From: Turbatrix aceti
Taxonomy: Eukaryota; Nematoda; Chromadorea; Rhabditida; Panagrolaimidae
Direction: 5' to 3'
Assembly (NCBI GenBank): GCA_963969345.1
Contig: OZ017768.1
Coordinates: forward strand, 3,682,718-3,746,717
DNA length: 64,000 bases
Shown: positions 38,076 through 50,851 of the stretch, piece after piece
How positions within the stretch are numbered: the first letter of the stretch is position 1
Layout: every line of letters starts with the position of its first letter
The notes under the pieces: generated by a model
Databases searched by the model: none
Told to the model about the DNA's origin: nothing
What the model saw: the letters and a program-made list of their open reading frames with translations, nothing else
Position numbers and translations under genes: made by a program

Positions 38076-41000
38076 ACAAACGAACGTAACCCCCTTCGAT
38101 TGTCCTTCGAAGACCAAAAAACAGTCGATTGTGACTTTGCACTTACGTTGATGAAATCGGCGGGAAAAGAAGCGAGAAGCAGCGTATTACGGAGAATCCG
38201 AGTCGTCGTGACTGAGTGGCGTCGTGGGCGTTGGTTGTTCAAGAAAGAGGCCGGGAGTAGATAGGGCAAGAGGGATTTTTCTCTGCGGCGGAGAGAAAAG
38301 AAGACACGGACACGGTGATGGGTCGAACGGCCTGGCCTGAAAAAGCACGGCAACCCGCGTTGGATGGACAAGTTTTTCCTGACAACTCGCCAGATTGTGT
38401 CATCGATCAAAAACGCAACATTTTACACGGCAAGGAGGAGGAAGGAGCGTCACGTCGTGCGAGACGACAACGACAACGACGTCGACAAATCGACGGGGAC
38501 TCTTCGCGTTCCGTTCCTTGTTGCCTCCTCCACAAAGCACCGCAGTGCTGCTGCCATCGCCACCACCACCGCCACCGCCGTCGCGAGTGGCAAGGCCAAT
38601 GCACGCAGCAAGCAAGCGAGCTAGCGAGGAGCCAGCCAAGGATGGGGAGGAGGGGGGGGCGCGCTTGAGGCACTCACTTTCTCGCTCTGCCATAAACGCG
38701 TCGCCCCAAAAGCGAGACTTTTCGAGTTCTCGTCTATCGCCAATTTTGAGATTCACCGAACCATCCTAGCTACTACTACAACTACAACTACTGCAACTAC
38801 CCGCCTGCCAAAAGTTCGTTTCCTTTGTTTTCCCTCGCGAAATTGGAAAAAAAAAAGACTGGCCCCGGAATCTTCTTTTTCTTTTTTGGACAGACGCAAA
38901 ATACCTCTGACGACACAGAGAAAAAATGTTTTAAAAAGATTTTGCGTTGCGTTGCGGGTTTTTAAAAGGAAGTAGCGACTGGCAAACAACTTGGAAAAAA
39001 AGTAAATTTTAATTTTGAGCAAACGAAATAGAAAAAAAATCAATGCTCCGGGCAAAGAAGAGGACATCTACGTACATACGTGTTCGACTCGTCGAAATGG
39101 CGAGATTAGAAAAATAATTGCCAAACATCCTCCAAACAGCGCCGGCGACAACGACTTTTGAGGCCTAAAAAGCACGCGGACACGCATCACGGAATTCCGG
39201 CGGCAAAAGAATATATTTAAAAAAAAATTATTTTCAATGACAGTGCCAAAAACATCTGGCCGGGAAAGGGAATGGGCCGCGCGACCCGGAGCCGTCACCG
39301 TTGCCTTCGCCGCGGGCGAGACAGGGCTCAAATTGATTGCCCCGCCGCAGGAATAATAAATTCAAACATATTCTCGGACAACGCTTGGATTGAAGAAATT
39401 GTGCATTGTCAAAATTATAAATATAAATTGTCGTAAAAAAAAATAGTGCAAAAGAGAAAGAAAACATAGCCGACTCCGGACTCCGTTCTCGTGTGCCCTG
39501 CCGTCGGGGAAGTCAAAAAAGGACTCAAACAAAAAAATTATTAATCGGAACAAAATGAATGTGGTCGACGTTGACAACGACGTCGTTCGTTCGTTCGCTC
39601 CGCGTTAACGAAACGAAACGTCAAACTCTCGCACCTCATTAATATTAACAACGCGGAATTGTGTACACGCGAGTCGAGAAAGCAAGCAAGCGGTCATTAC
39701 GAGTGCAGAAAGCGGCGGAAGTCTGCCCCCACGCTATTGCCACCGCCGCCAATGGCACCGGCACCGGCACCCCGCCCGATCCAACCCCGAGTCGAACGAG
39801 CGAACCAATAATCCGGACAATACACATCGCATTCACATCGAATGACAGCGATGCCACACCAACCAAAAGTCGTTCACAAAAAAAAAAATTTCTGAAACAA
39901 GTCTGATGCGAGTCGTTATCAAGTTTCAGCGCGCGTCGGCGGCGTCGTTGTCTGGCACAGTGTTTATCGACCGACATTTCGGCTCGCTCGGACGCGGAGT
40001 CTCCTCGCAGGCGCTGGCGCAGTCGTCTCACATCAAGCGGAGAGGGTGGTGGTGGCGGCGTGCCACGCATCTTTGGCACTAAATGGAAAAATGATAAACA
40101 AAAAAAAATTGAAAAAACGTTGTTGTAATTGAAATGAAAAAAAAGCCAAGCCGCGGACGGCACGGCAAAGAGGCGCAGAGCATGACGGTAGGTCGTCAGA
40201 AATAGAAAAAAAAGGTTAGGTTTTTTGCGAACATCGTCGACGGCGTTGACCGTCGATGGCGGCGATACGATACGATACGATACGATACGCGGAAGACAAA
40301 AAAAAGACGTCAGAAAGAGACCAAAAAGTGGCAAATTCCCGCGCGACCAAGTTTGCAGGCGGCCGGGAGTGAGTCGTCCCGGAAGATGCAAGTCGAGACG
40401 CAACTCGAGCTGTGAGCGGGCGGAAGACTTGCTCGCCCTCCTTCCTTCGGGGAAGAGGGGCGAAAAAAAAGAGAGGGTCGAGTCCACACAGAACGCGAGA
40501 GTCGGTCTGTCCAGTGCTTCGGGCAATAAAGTGTGCCGGCGACGCCTGCAGCGAGTGCCAAAGAAGACGAGAAGACGACTGCGGACCGGCTTGGCACCGG
40601 TCCGGGTTCGGTGCAACCCGATCTGCCCTTTTTTGGCCAGACGGTGGTTCGCGCGGTCTCTGACTGACGTCAAAGCAAAAAAAACTACGCGAAAATCGAT
40701 AACGCCGAAGAACAAATCCAACTTTTTTTCTTCTTTTTTTTGTTGGAGGAAATGCAGTTTGCCAAAAAAAAACAACAAAAAGAAGCGCTTGGAGAGACTC
40801 TGCGCATTGGCATCGTATCTGCAAGTTTCTTTTTGTTCGAAAGAGTGGCAGGCAGGCGGACGCAAGAGACGTGGACCCCGACGACGACGACGAAGACGAC
40901 GACGACGACGCAGGGCACACGCACCAAGACGACGCGCAACAACGTTGTCGACCAATTTGTGGGACTCGGCAGGGCTTCGAACGACGACGACTCCTTATCC

Positions 41001-41319
41001 TGTTATCTCACAAAAGCTTGAGTAAGTTTGAATTCCGCGTAAACGCGCTTACGAGCTGCAAGAAAGAATGCCGGCGTCTTCGTTGGGCCCGCCGGTGGAG
41101 AATCTACGCACAAAGACAAACCCATTCACCCACCGCGGCCGCCACCGCCACAACAACACAAAATCATCCGTGCTTAATTGGAGGGAAAAAAATTATCTTT
41201 TCAACGATGACAAAGAGAGTGCCGTCGTCTTCGGAAGAGCAAAAATGGCTCCTCCAAAAAAAAGAGGTGGGTAGACAGAGCAGAGAACATAACCAGAAAA
41301 ACCTAAAAGATACGATTTT

Positions 41320-41605
41320 TCGTTTCAACCGTAAAAAGTTGATGTTCGTCTCGCGACGAAAAAAATAAATACGATATTTTTACTGTATACAAAGAGGTTG
41401 GTCTCGCAATGAAAATTGTATGCGTACGATTTTTTTGACAGAGAAATGCATACGATTTTTTGACCGTAAAAAAATTGCTTGTCTTGCAACGAAAAAGATG
41501 CATACGATTTTTTACTGTAAAAAAACTGTTCATCCCGCAATGAAAAAAATGCATATGATTTTTTGACCGTAAAAAAATGTTCGTCTCGCAACGAAAAAGA
41601 TACGT
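41320..41605. repeat. minisatellite, period about 50-57 bp
   Basis: Five to six diverged units each contain TACGATTTTTTGACCGTAAA, then TYGTCTYGCAAYGAAAAA and ATGCATACG. No coding potential. Confidence 0.85.
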
Positions 41606-44538
41606 CTATCGTAAAACATAAGTACATCGTGTTTTGTCTTGTCAAGACTCAAGACTCAAATGTCGCGTGAACAAAGATCGTTTTCCCCTAGTAAGAAGTC
41701 CGTGCCATATTCCATTTAGGCATATCGCCAGCGGACGTTGCTGCGCTGCACCTGCAACAGGCGTGGCTGCCTGTGTTTTTCGGGGAACGTGGGAGCACGC
41801 CAAAAAATTAGACGCGCTCTCGGATGCCCGGGACCAAGTCTATGTAATCCTGGCCAAGGGCACGGCCTCCTCCGTCGGGATTACACATTTACATTTTACT
41901 GGCAGGGTCTGGACATGGGGCCGTTATCTTTCTTGAAAGTCCTTGTCTTTGCCCTCTCCCAGCCTTTGGTCGGCACGTCGTCGTCGTTGTCGCTAGAGGC
42001 AAAAATCGGCGGCAGCAGCGGCGGTGGCGGTGGCGCTGTTGCCCGAGAGAGCAGCGGTCGTCCTGTTCGACGACGACGACGCAGCGCAGCGCACAAGTTT
42101 GAAGTTGTTGCTTGAGCAAAGTTTTTTTTTTCTTCTCCTCTGTAGCGGGCGCCGGAGGACGGGTGCATTTATGTTCGTCTGGGTAGACGAAAGTTTGTTT
42201 AAATTGCCACTGGATGGATGCATGCGCGCGTTGCGTTGGCTTTGTCGTCGTCTCGTAGGCGAAACGGGCAGGACAGGGCAGCCGAGCTCGGTTTGGCCAG
42301 TCGAGAGTGACGGCTCCGCCGACGACGACGACGTGAGTCGCTTTTTTCCTCCTCCTGCAAATCAGAGCACTTACTTACAAATTATCAAAGTAGCATGGAT
42401 TTTTTTTTGTTGGCCGGTCCAACTGACTGAATAACTTCCCCGAAGTTCGTCTGACGCACTACCAAGTACGAAAACCAGTGAATAATTCGAAACAAACAAA
42501 AAAATGACAAATTGAGGCATCAGCCGAAGCACACAATTTGCCTTAACCCAGTTGGCTCCTAATTGTGCCATTGACTACGACAATGCACAAATGTTGTGAT
42601 GTGAGTCGAGACTGTCTTGCCCAGACGGAGGGTCAAACTAACTGACTACCCTGCCCGAAAGCCGGTCAAGTCAAAACGAGCATGGCGTCACTGTTGATTC
42701 CGTCTGCATGGCATCATGCAAAACCAATCCCAAAAGGACAAGGACAAGGACAAGGACAAGGGCACCTGGAAGACAAAATCATGCCTCCTGCAACGAAGGC
42801 TTTTGTCCGGATGCTAAGTGCACAGTCGTAATAATAACCCACCTACCGGGTGGATGACGTAACCGAAAAAAATATGTACACACGACGTGAACGGACGTGA
42901 AAGCCAGCGTCACAGTTCGTCCTTTAGGGCACGCAATCACGACGTTGCGTGCCGTATCTGACCTTCAGAAATTATTCGTGGGCAGGAGCCCGATTTAGGC
43001 ACGGTATTTTTAGGGCTGGAGGCGGTCGCGTTCAGGTGCACTTCTTTACCGTACCGTTTACCTGGAGGGGTAAAAACAATTATAAAGAGTGCAGTTTTCT
43101 TTAATTGTGCCTGCGTTTGAATTTTTTTCATTTTTCCGAACAAAAAAAATTAAAATTTTTTTTTTATTTTTTTTTGGGAATTTGCAAGTTACCCAAGTAC
43201 AAAATTTCTAAAAAAATAGAAAAAATTTTTTTGGAAGGCAGCAGTAAAGGACAATAGTTCATACCTGGGAAGTTGCATTTCTGCAATCTTTTACGGTAGT
43301 CACCCCAACATTCCTTCACCTCTCTGGCTAATCAGATTTACAAGAGCGCCATACTTTTTATTCAGAAAATTCACTTTATATTGGACATGAAACACTGTTA
43401 AAACCGTATTTTCTTCCAAAACGGAACTTTTTTCACGTTCATGTACTTTTTTTTACTTTTTTTTCTGTTATCGAAATCGTACAAAAATATTAAATCCGTC
43501 ATAACTTTATTCGAAGTTGTGCAATAAATAGTTTTGATAAATATTTACCCCTCACCTGTGTTAAAATCGAAATCAGAGTGAGCCTGGTGTTTAGTCGAGT
43601 ACAATTTCGCCACCGTAAACCCCTGCAGACGGGCGTGGATAATACTTTTTTTTTGCAGAATACCCCAAACAATAGTTGCTTGGTGGTGGTGGTTTCTGGT
43701 GTGCTCTATTTTTATCATTCACCGTTTATTCGTTCGCGGCACCGTAAAAAAAAAAGAGGAGAAGAAGAAGAAGAAGACGTGGTTTCATCTTTCGGTGCAC
43801 ACGGAAGCTCCCGGTAGGTTTTTCCTGCGTGTGTGTGTGAGATTTGATTACAGCTCACATTGGTCTTTTTCTGCCTCCAGGACTGTGACTCACGCTGGTC
43901 AAACCAGCTAACTCCCCCGTGGGCGCCACATACCCTCCCGGGAGTTTCTCTGCTTCAGGGAGCGACCCTCGAGGGTATTTGGTTCGACAGACACGTTATC
44001 AGCTTCTTTTCGAGGTGTGCATAACACAGGAATACACTGCCTGGGGGCTGCTTGTTTTTCCTCCCTCGCCTCCCTAAGTAAGTAAGTAAGAAGCAGCGAG
44101 CGGGTGTTTCAAAAATAGGCATATCGGATGTCTCGCTCCCCGGCGTGGAAGTCGTGGAAGTCCGGGCAGTTTAGTTTGGCAGGCACTTTATGGTATCACC
44201 CTCATAAAATTTTGAAGAGCCATAACTTGATGCGGAATATTACGGCGCAGTTTAGTTCCCGATGTCGACATCGAGCCTCAGACGAGTTTCACGGTATAAA
44301 TAAACGTTTTTTTTGGCTTTTCGGATCGGAAATATACGTTATGCCCCAAAATAAACGTTTTTTCGCCGTTTCACACGCATTTCACGTTTTCGTAGCTCCG
44401 AAATAAACGAAATAAACGTTTTTCGGAGTTTCAGAAACGTTTCACTTTTTTTGTCCGAATGTAACAGTATTTCGGGATTTCAGACGCGTTCCATGTTTTT
44501 TCTCACCAAAAATTTTTTTTTATTTGATTTTCAGAGTG

Positions 44539-45671
44539 ATGCGTCTCTCAGTCGACTTCCAGACCTTCTGGCGCTTTCTGGCGTGGTCGCACGTTCTCCT
44601 GCTTCTCTTCCTCATCACCACGGGTTTGTTTGTTTTTGTTTACTTCACTTACCTGCATTTGATGCTATTTTTGTACCTAAACTTTTAGCCGAATGCCGAC
44701 ACGCACAGAAACCCCACCGGCATCGTAGGCACCTGAGCTGCACGCAGGTATGCGGCGCGACCTTTGAAAACGAGTTTTTTGTGAGTGTTTTTCATTAGTT
44801 TTCATTCTGGGGTGCATTTTTTGTCCGCGAACAAGCACGAACAATTTTGAATGTTTGTTCGAAGAATCGAACGACCGCAAACATTTTTGACCGTGTTCGC
44901 AAAAAAAACCGAACGAATGCGAACATTTTTGACCGTGTTCACAAAAAAAACGAAGAAACGCGAACTTTCGCCCAACCTTGATTTTGACTTTTTGGAAACT
45001 TCCAGACGATATTCGACGAGTTGTATGAAAAGCTCGCAGTCTTCCCCATCCCGCACAGCATCATCGAGACGCCCGAAGCCTTCGCCAACTACTGTGAGCT
45101 CGCGGACGACTTTTTCGACTGTAAAGCGGAGTGCGGAGGCTCCGACGAGGCCGGGGCGCCTCTGACCGACTGGTTCGCGATCAACTTCCTCTGCAGAGAC
45201 CATCAAGCTGAAGCGGAGGCAATTCAACCCTGTCTGTCCAATTCCAGCCAGCCAGAAACCTCAATAATGCAGTGCCAGGCCGTCGCCGACAGGTACCACC
45301 TCCAGGTAGGGCACCTGGGCAACGTAGAAAGACACGAAGCAGTCAAGTGCTTCTACCAAATGTGTCTCATGGAATTCCGAATCCACAGTATCCGACAGAC
45401 CTGTCATTCTCCCCTCGCGGATCCCACCATTGTCTTCATCCAGAAATACCACTCAGAATCCGCGTTCAACGATGCTATCGAAGAAAAGGCGGAGACTCCA
45501 GCCATTTGTCAGCGTCTTATCCGGATGGGTCATCGCCACACCCCTGGCTCAGCCCCGCTCCGGCCCCTCCGCGCGGCTGAGGAGGTCATGATGCGCGAGA
45601 TGCGCTCTGCCATCCTCATCGCCACCCCCAAGGATGATCTAAATCGTCTCGGTGGCCTAGATCTCGCTTAG
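44539..45671 (+). CDS. secreted cysteine-rich protein, CPG4-domain-like
   Basis: Three exons, 44539-44623, 44689-44780 and 45006-45671, give 280 residues. A signal peptide is encoded by exon 1 (FLAWSHVLLLLFLITT). The mature part has about thirteen cysteines in spaced pairs (SCTQVC, YCELADDFFDCKAEC, FLCRDHQ, KCFYQMC). The helical FDELYEKLAVFP segment and this spacing resemble the nematode chondroitin-proteoglycan-4 (CPG4) domain; that assignment is tentative. An NSSQ site could be glycosylated. An acceptor (GATTTTCAG) ends 4 nt before the ATG, suggesting trans-splicing. The second intron holds a 42-bp tandem duplication. The gene is convergent with the otopetrin gene, with only 132 bp between stops. 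Confidence 0.75.
44880..44950. repeat. 42-bp tandem duplication inside an intron
   Basis: AACATTTTTGACCGTGTTCR followed by CAAAAAAAAMCGAA is present twice, 42 bp apart. Similar GTTCGTGTTCG sequence lies in the kinase intron near 9017-9055 and 9267-9295. Confidence 0.8.
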
Positions 45672-45763
45672 AACTCCATTCCACACTCCACATCCCTTCA
45701 CTTTCCCATACCGTCCCAGAAATGAACCGAACCGTGTAGCCGTTGAGTTTTTATAATATCGGT

Positions 45764-45769
45764 AATAAA
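45764..45769 (+). promoter_or_regulatory. poly(A) signal of the CPG4-like gene
   Basis: AATAAA lies 93 nt after the stop and before the convergent stop codon of the otopetrin gene. Confidence 0.55.
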
Positions 45770-45803
45770 CATACGCCAGAGGGAGACGTGATTGACCCGG
45801 GGC

Positions 45804-48084
45804 TCACTCGTAATTGGTCCGGACGCTGGAAAGAGAAGGAGTCGCTGTGAGAGTCGCAGGACTGGTCTCGAAACGAACTGTCGCGTCTCCAGGAGTCGAC
45901 CGGTCCGACGAGTGCTTCGCGCTGTATGCGTGTTTCCAGATCTCGGCAAAGCACACGGAAGAATGGAAACGGAAGAAAACAGTCAGCGGAGTCACTGCGG
46001 AAATCAGCGCCTTATACGGCTTCGCGACATCACTGTCGTGCGCGTTGCCGAGGATGTGCTTCATGCCTTCCAGGGTATGGAAGAAAAATAGTGAAACATT
46101 TGCGATGAGTAGAAAAGTTACAAATTGTTTTCCCGGCTTGATGATGGACATCGCGGAGGAGTGAGCCCTCAGACGGGACGAGAAAAGGACGATTACGCCT
46201 TGTACGAGGCTTTCTGATACTCTGAGTATCGTAACATACAGTATCACGACTTCCATTTGGTTTTTCGTTCGGAGAGACATGAACCAGCAGACTAGAGACG
46301 TCGAGCAGTACACAACCTCGCCTAGGAGCCCTACGAAGAGCAGAAGTTCGTCCAGGAATTCTGCATTGCTTGAATGAGAGTTTGTGTACTGTAAATGCCG
46401 CATCCTGGAACGAAAATAATCATTTGAGCAAAACTGATGCCCGAAGACAAAAAACGAACCTGATAAGGCTCCCAATGCACCCGACGAGCGCAAATCCATA
46501 AAGACAGGCTTTGAAGACGTGAATCACTTCATGGTCATCCTCCATGCGATAAAATCCAAGATAGATCCCCAGGGCGACGAAGCAGGCGATCAGGAAAAGC
46601 ACGCCTGCGAAGAGACCGCTGTACGACGCGCTGCAGTCGATGCGCACCTTTGTCTTCTTCTTGTGCCGAATCGCAGGTCGAAATTTTATATCATCGATGG
46701 CGCGCCACATGACAAACAGAATGCCAGCGCCGATGAGGGAGTATTCGATGATACAAGTCGCGAGGAACGTCGCGAAATCACCGAAATAGTTTAGGGCCCA
46801 GATTTCAATGTTTATTGTCAGGTCTTGGCCGGAGTACTGTCCGGAGGTTTTGTTGCCGATGATTACGTCTTCCAGGGCCAGAACAGCGCGTGTTGGCTCT
46901 TTCTGTAATTTTTTAGTGTACAAGGTTTCTGATTTGTAAGATTCCTATTTTGAGGCCTCAGAGCTATTTTTTAGCCTTTTGCGCAGGTCCTGCAACAAAA
47001 AATACCAAAAACCAACCTTTTTAGAGTCATTTTTAACCAGCACAAAGTGAAGCCATGTCCAAATGTTGACAGCGAGCAGATGCATGAATCCGAGCTTGGC
47101 AAAGCCCTTGGACCCGATTATTGAAATTTTAGAATTGCAAAACAGGAAATGCATCTGGATGAAGGTAAAAACTCCCGCCAACACCAGATTGAACATGGTC
47201 GTGCGGTACCTGCAGATGTGCCCGGTCTGGCCTTCGAGGCAGACGTAAAAGTCGAGGCCGAAGAAGACCACGCCGATGCTACCGAAAACTGAAAACTTTT
47301 TTTTCAATGAATTTTCTCTAACATAAGACACAAAAAAAACCCACACAGCATTCCGAGTCTGAGGTACAGCGACGACGATCCGTCATCTGAGTGGCCAGTT
47401 TTGGTGATTACAAAACTCTAAAAAAATTATTCTTAAAATTAGATTGTAATTCAATTGAGCGCACCTTGTAGTAAGGCAAAAAGCCAGACTTGTGCAGCAG
47501 TCGGAGAAGGTGGTTAAACCATCCCGGATGGATGATAAACAGGTAGCAGTACAGCAGAAAAATGATTCCAAAGCCGTACATGAACACGTAAAATATCTGA
47601 AAAATGGTTAAACAAAATGAAAAAAAATTGGATAAAATACAGTTTCGGATACAGCATCGTCGTTTCTTTTAAACGATCCGGAAAATTCGATTACAGACGC
47701 GATAACGATGACTAACATAGCGTAGATTACTGTCAAAATAGAGAAAAAATGTTGCCTGAAAATTTGTTTTTTTAGAAGAAAAAATCTATCGTAACACTTT
47801 TCAGATGGGTGTTACGATACCCAACTTGCCTCGCTTCAGAATCCTCAATCCATTTCTTTTCTGAATATTCAGAAGCTGTGTAGAGAGAATCCGTGGCGAG
47901 TGAATCGACGCGTCGCATTGTTTCAAATCCTTCAATCGAGCAAGCATTTTTTAACGTAAAAGGTGACAGAAAACTTACTTTTGACACAAGTAGGAGGACT
48001 GAGGGGGACATTGGTGAATTTCTCGTCATCATCGACCGATTTTGGCGCCCCGATCTCGAGTTGTTTCGACACTGACGGGTCCAT
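45804..48084 (-). CDS. otopetrin-like proton channel
   Basis: Eight exons in transcript order: 48084-47979, 47929-47830, 47755-47641, 47596-47465, 47417-47345, 47288-47017, 46902-46460, 46404-45804 (613 residues). Otopetrin marks: SSLYLRLGML followed by FFGSIGVVFFGLDFYVC, FNLVLAGVFTFIQMHFLF, KLGFMHLLAVNIWTWLHF, the NYFGDFATFLATCIIEYSLI segment and the C-terminal PLTVFFRFHSSVCFAEIW. The N terminus is hydrophilic; hydrophobic segments start at HFFSILTVIYAMLVIVI. Otopetrins form dimeric, acid-activated proton channels of about 12 membrane helices; nematodes have a family (OTPL). Intron 2 appears to use a GC donor (GCAAGT). The exon 1-2 acceptor (TTGAAG) is weak, so the first 40 residues are the least certain. 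An acceptor (CTTTTTTAG) lies 13 nt before the ATG. Confidence 0.9.
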
Positions 48085-50851
48085 GACCTTGCGGGGTCTA
48101 AAAAAGAGCATCCACCACATGGTTACACGCGGAAGGAAACAAGTTGACAAGAAAGAACTCGTTAACACGACACTTGACGCTTCGGATTTTTTCCAGCATG
48201 TTAGCTTACATCAGGACTAACCGGTCGGAGCAGGGATCATCGGGGTCGCCCAGCACGCGGAATACAGGTGTACCCGCCCCGACACGCCACAAATACACAT
48301 GCTGCAGCGGGTCATAGGATACATGCTGCTATTTGTATCCTTCGAGCGCTTGCTTACCTGACTGAAAAGGAGGGGAGGGAGATAAAAATCACCTGGGAAG
48401 TGGTATTATATTTGCGTTTGGCATTTTGGGTCAATCTGCTGATAGAAAAGCGTTAGACGACTGATAAACCCGTGATAATCCTTTGAAATGGTCAAAAATG
48501 GTGACGCAGAACTGCCAAAATCTCGGGAAAGCAAACGCCTACGATCAAGGTTGTACAGCTGGTCAACATCGGTCATCCGGAGCCGCACTCCCAGTAGAAT
48601 GATTTTCACCGAGTTTGAGTAAGAAACCTTCTGGCTATACGGAACGGAAGACAAAGAAGATCCGAGTGACCACGCCTCGGAATATCTGGCGGCGATCTGA
48701 CGCATCGGACATTTCCGATTAAACAACTCTCTCCTCCTGAGATGAGGCAACACGCTTCCACGATGTACACACGTCAGATCGACGTTTGAGGATCCTCAGA
48801 GTGCGCGGCTTACACGCGTCGACGTCGCATTGTGTACGCAGAGTCAGCAGCAGCAGGAATGAATTCTTTGTCTTCTCGCATGTCAAAACCCTCGCGCAGT
48901 GGACTTGGAGACTCGGGACTCGGGAGTCGAGACCGGTTCCAAGTGTCAACGACGCTTCCCGTATCGTATAATACAATCCCGCGAGAGAATTGAGTTGGAA
49001 GCGAGTGAGTAGCTAACTAAGTAGTAAGTTGCAGGCAGGCAGCTATTCGGAAGCGGCAATAAATAAATTGTTGACAGAACGCCAGCCTCCAGGCTCCTGG
49101 GGTCGACGAGGGCAACTGACACGTGAGACGTGAAGCAACCAACATAAACACGAACGAACACTCCAACAAAAAATGCGCGCGCTAAAAATAAATACATATC
49201 ACCCGTGAGTTTGAATTAAATATATAAATTTTCTACGCTGCTTGTTTATTTTTAGGGTTATCAGATTCCGAAGGCAGTCAATGACTCTAACTCACTTCAC
49301 TTCACGCTGACTGCAAAATTTATTAAAAAAACACGCCCTTCGGGTATGTATCACAGCTTCTGAATAAACATTGGCTTCTGTACAACTGATAAATTTTACT
49401 ACTCGCACAGCAGCTACTACGTGATGGTGGTAGGTATTTATTTATGAAGCTGAATTCTGAGGGAATTATGCATTGAAAGATAAAAAAAAATTCTTCACCG
49501 CACCCTGTTTTTTTAATTTGTATTTTATCGTAAATCGACTTGACCAAGTCGGGAGGCAATAAAAAAGGTCCCGTGAACTACGATCACAAGCAGTGCAACC
49601 AAAAAACCCTAAAAGTTTGGGTACCCGATCCAAAAAGTCTGAAAACTCAAAATTTAGGCCCTGTTTTTTTAGGACAAATTCGATCAAAAAATAAAAATAA
49701 AAGTGTATTTTTTGATATCAAAAAAATAATATTAAAAAAATTGTGTACTTTTTTGATTCTTGATTAAAAAGAATGTGAACCTTTTTTTTATTTTTGATTA
49801 AAAAAAATGTATTTTTTTTATTTGTGAGAAAATGTAAAAAATTTTTGAAATCACTAATTTTTTTAAAGTTACAAAATTTTGGACAGGTATGCATTTCAAA
49901 ACACTTTCACCACTGAGCTTGAGCGAAGTGATGTCAGACGGTCCTCAAGTCATTTGAAGGCGAGGTTCTTCGACGATTCCACCCGGATTCAGCGGTTGCA
50001 ATTTTCAAAGTTGTCATCTATATGTATTCAAATCACACCACACCTAAAGTCAAGAGTTATGTATTTAGCAAGCTAGTGGGGTCATAAACAAAAAATTATG
50101 TATTTCAAAACATTTTGAACAGCGAAATCCAAAACACATGAACGTCACAAAAAGTCACAATTCCAGCGTACAAATTTTAGCACACATGATTACGGAAACG
50201 ATCATTCGGTAATCTTGTTGTCGGAAAAAAACAAGATTACCGAATTCTTTTCCGATTTTTTTTTGTTGGGGAAAACAAATTCCATCACTCTGACTTGGCC
50301 AAAAATGAGCTTCCGTTTGTTCTCATTTTTCCCAATGAGAAATTCTATTCTTCCACGTCCGATCCACAGTTTTTAAAAAAAGTCATCAAAAGTGAGTAAA
50401 AAAATATAATACGATACACAAAATACTCGAAATAACCAATGTCATATTGTCTCGTCTTGACAAAATCGCGGAAGTGGATTTACAAGTATCCATCCTTACC
50501 GGCAGGTACCTAACAACCTGGCCTGCTAAAAGCTGACCCTTTTCACGTAGCAAAAAAAGCTTCACGCTTAAAAGCGTCCAGGTAAAACTCTTACTCAAGG
50601 GAGGGGGAAGTTATCGGATGTCGACGCTTCCTCCTTCTTTTAAGACAAGCGCCGGCTTTATTGACAAGCCGCTTGACCAGCGCGAATCCGCGGGGTCAAC
50701 AATAAACTCACAAGCTACAAAATCCGGAGAGCGATCCATCCCAATGCTCAGCCCACTCAGACTGGCGGCGGCATTCGAAAATCGAAAAACACGTGTAACA
50801 AGGGTTCAAAAAACCAACATTTTTACCGCATTTTCAAAAACAAACAAAAAA
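48085..50851. other. 2.8 kb intergenic region, no gene supported
   Basis: An open frame of 115 codons at 48406-48753 (-) is the most protein-like but has no splice partners, signal or recognised motif. The rest is A/T-rich. AAAACCCTAAAAGTTTGGGTACCCGA at about 49605 resembles GGGTACCC repeats elsewhere. Confidence 0.45.

Larger units (their letters stand above)
37820..44538. other. 6.7 kb divergent intergenic region, likely regulatory
   Basis: This lies upstream of nlf-1 (-) and the CPG4-like gene (+). It is full of simple sequence: (GATAC)5 near 40264-40289, (CGA)n near 40877-40915, GGACAA repeats near 42736-42765, CAC/CGC runs and long A/T tracts. The longest open frames, including a 436-codon frame at 39645-40955 on the minus strand, are Arg/Phe/Ser-rich and have no exon-like features. 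Missing 5' exons of nlf-1 may lie here. AAATAAACGTTTTT is repeated at about 44298, 44348 and 44410. Confidence 0.5.

Noticed and set aside
39645..40955. 436-codon open frame on the minus strand
   Set aside because: Composition is Arg-, Phe- and Ser-rich from repeats, it overlaps equally long frames on the other strand, and it has no domain, signal or splice context.
48406..48753. 115-codon open frame, fairly protein-like
   Set aside because: No initiation context, no splice partners and no motif; kept as an open question rather than a gene.
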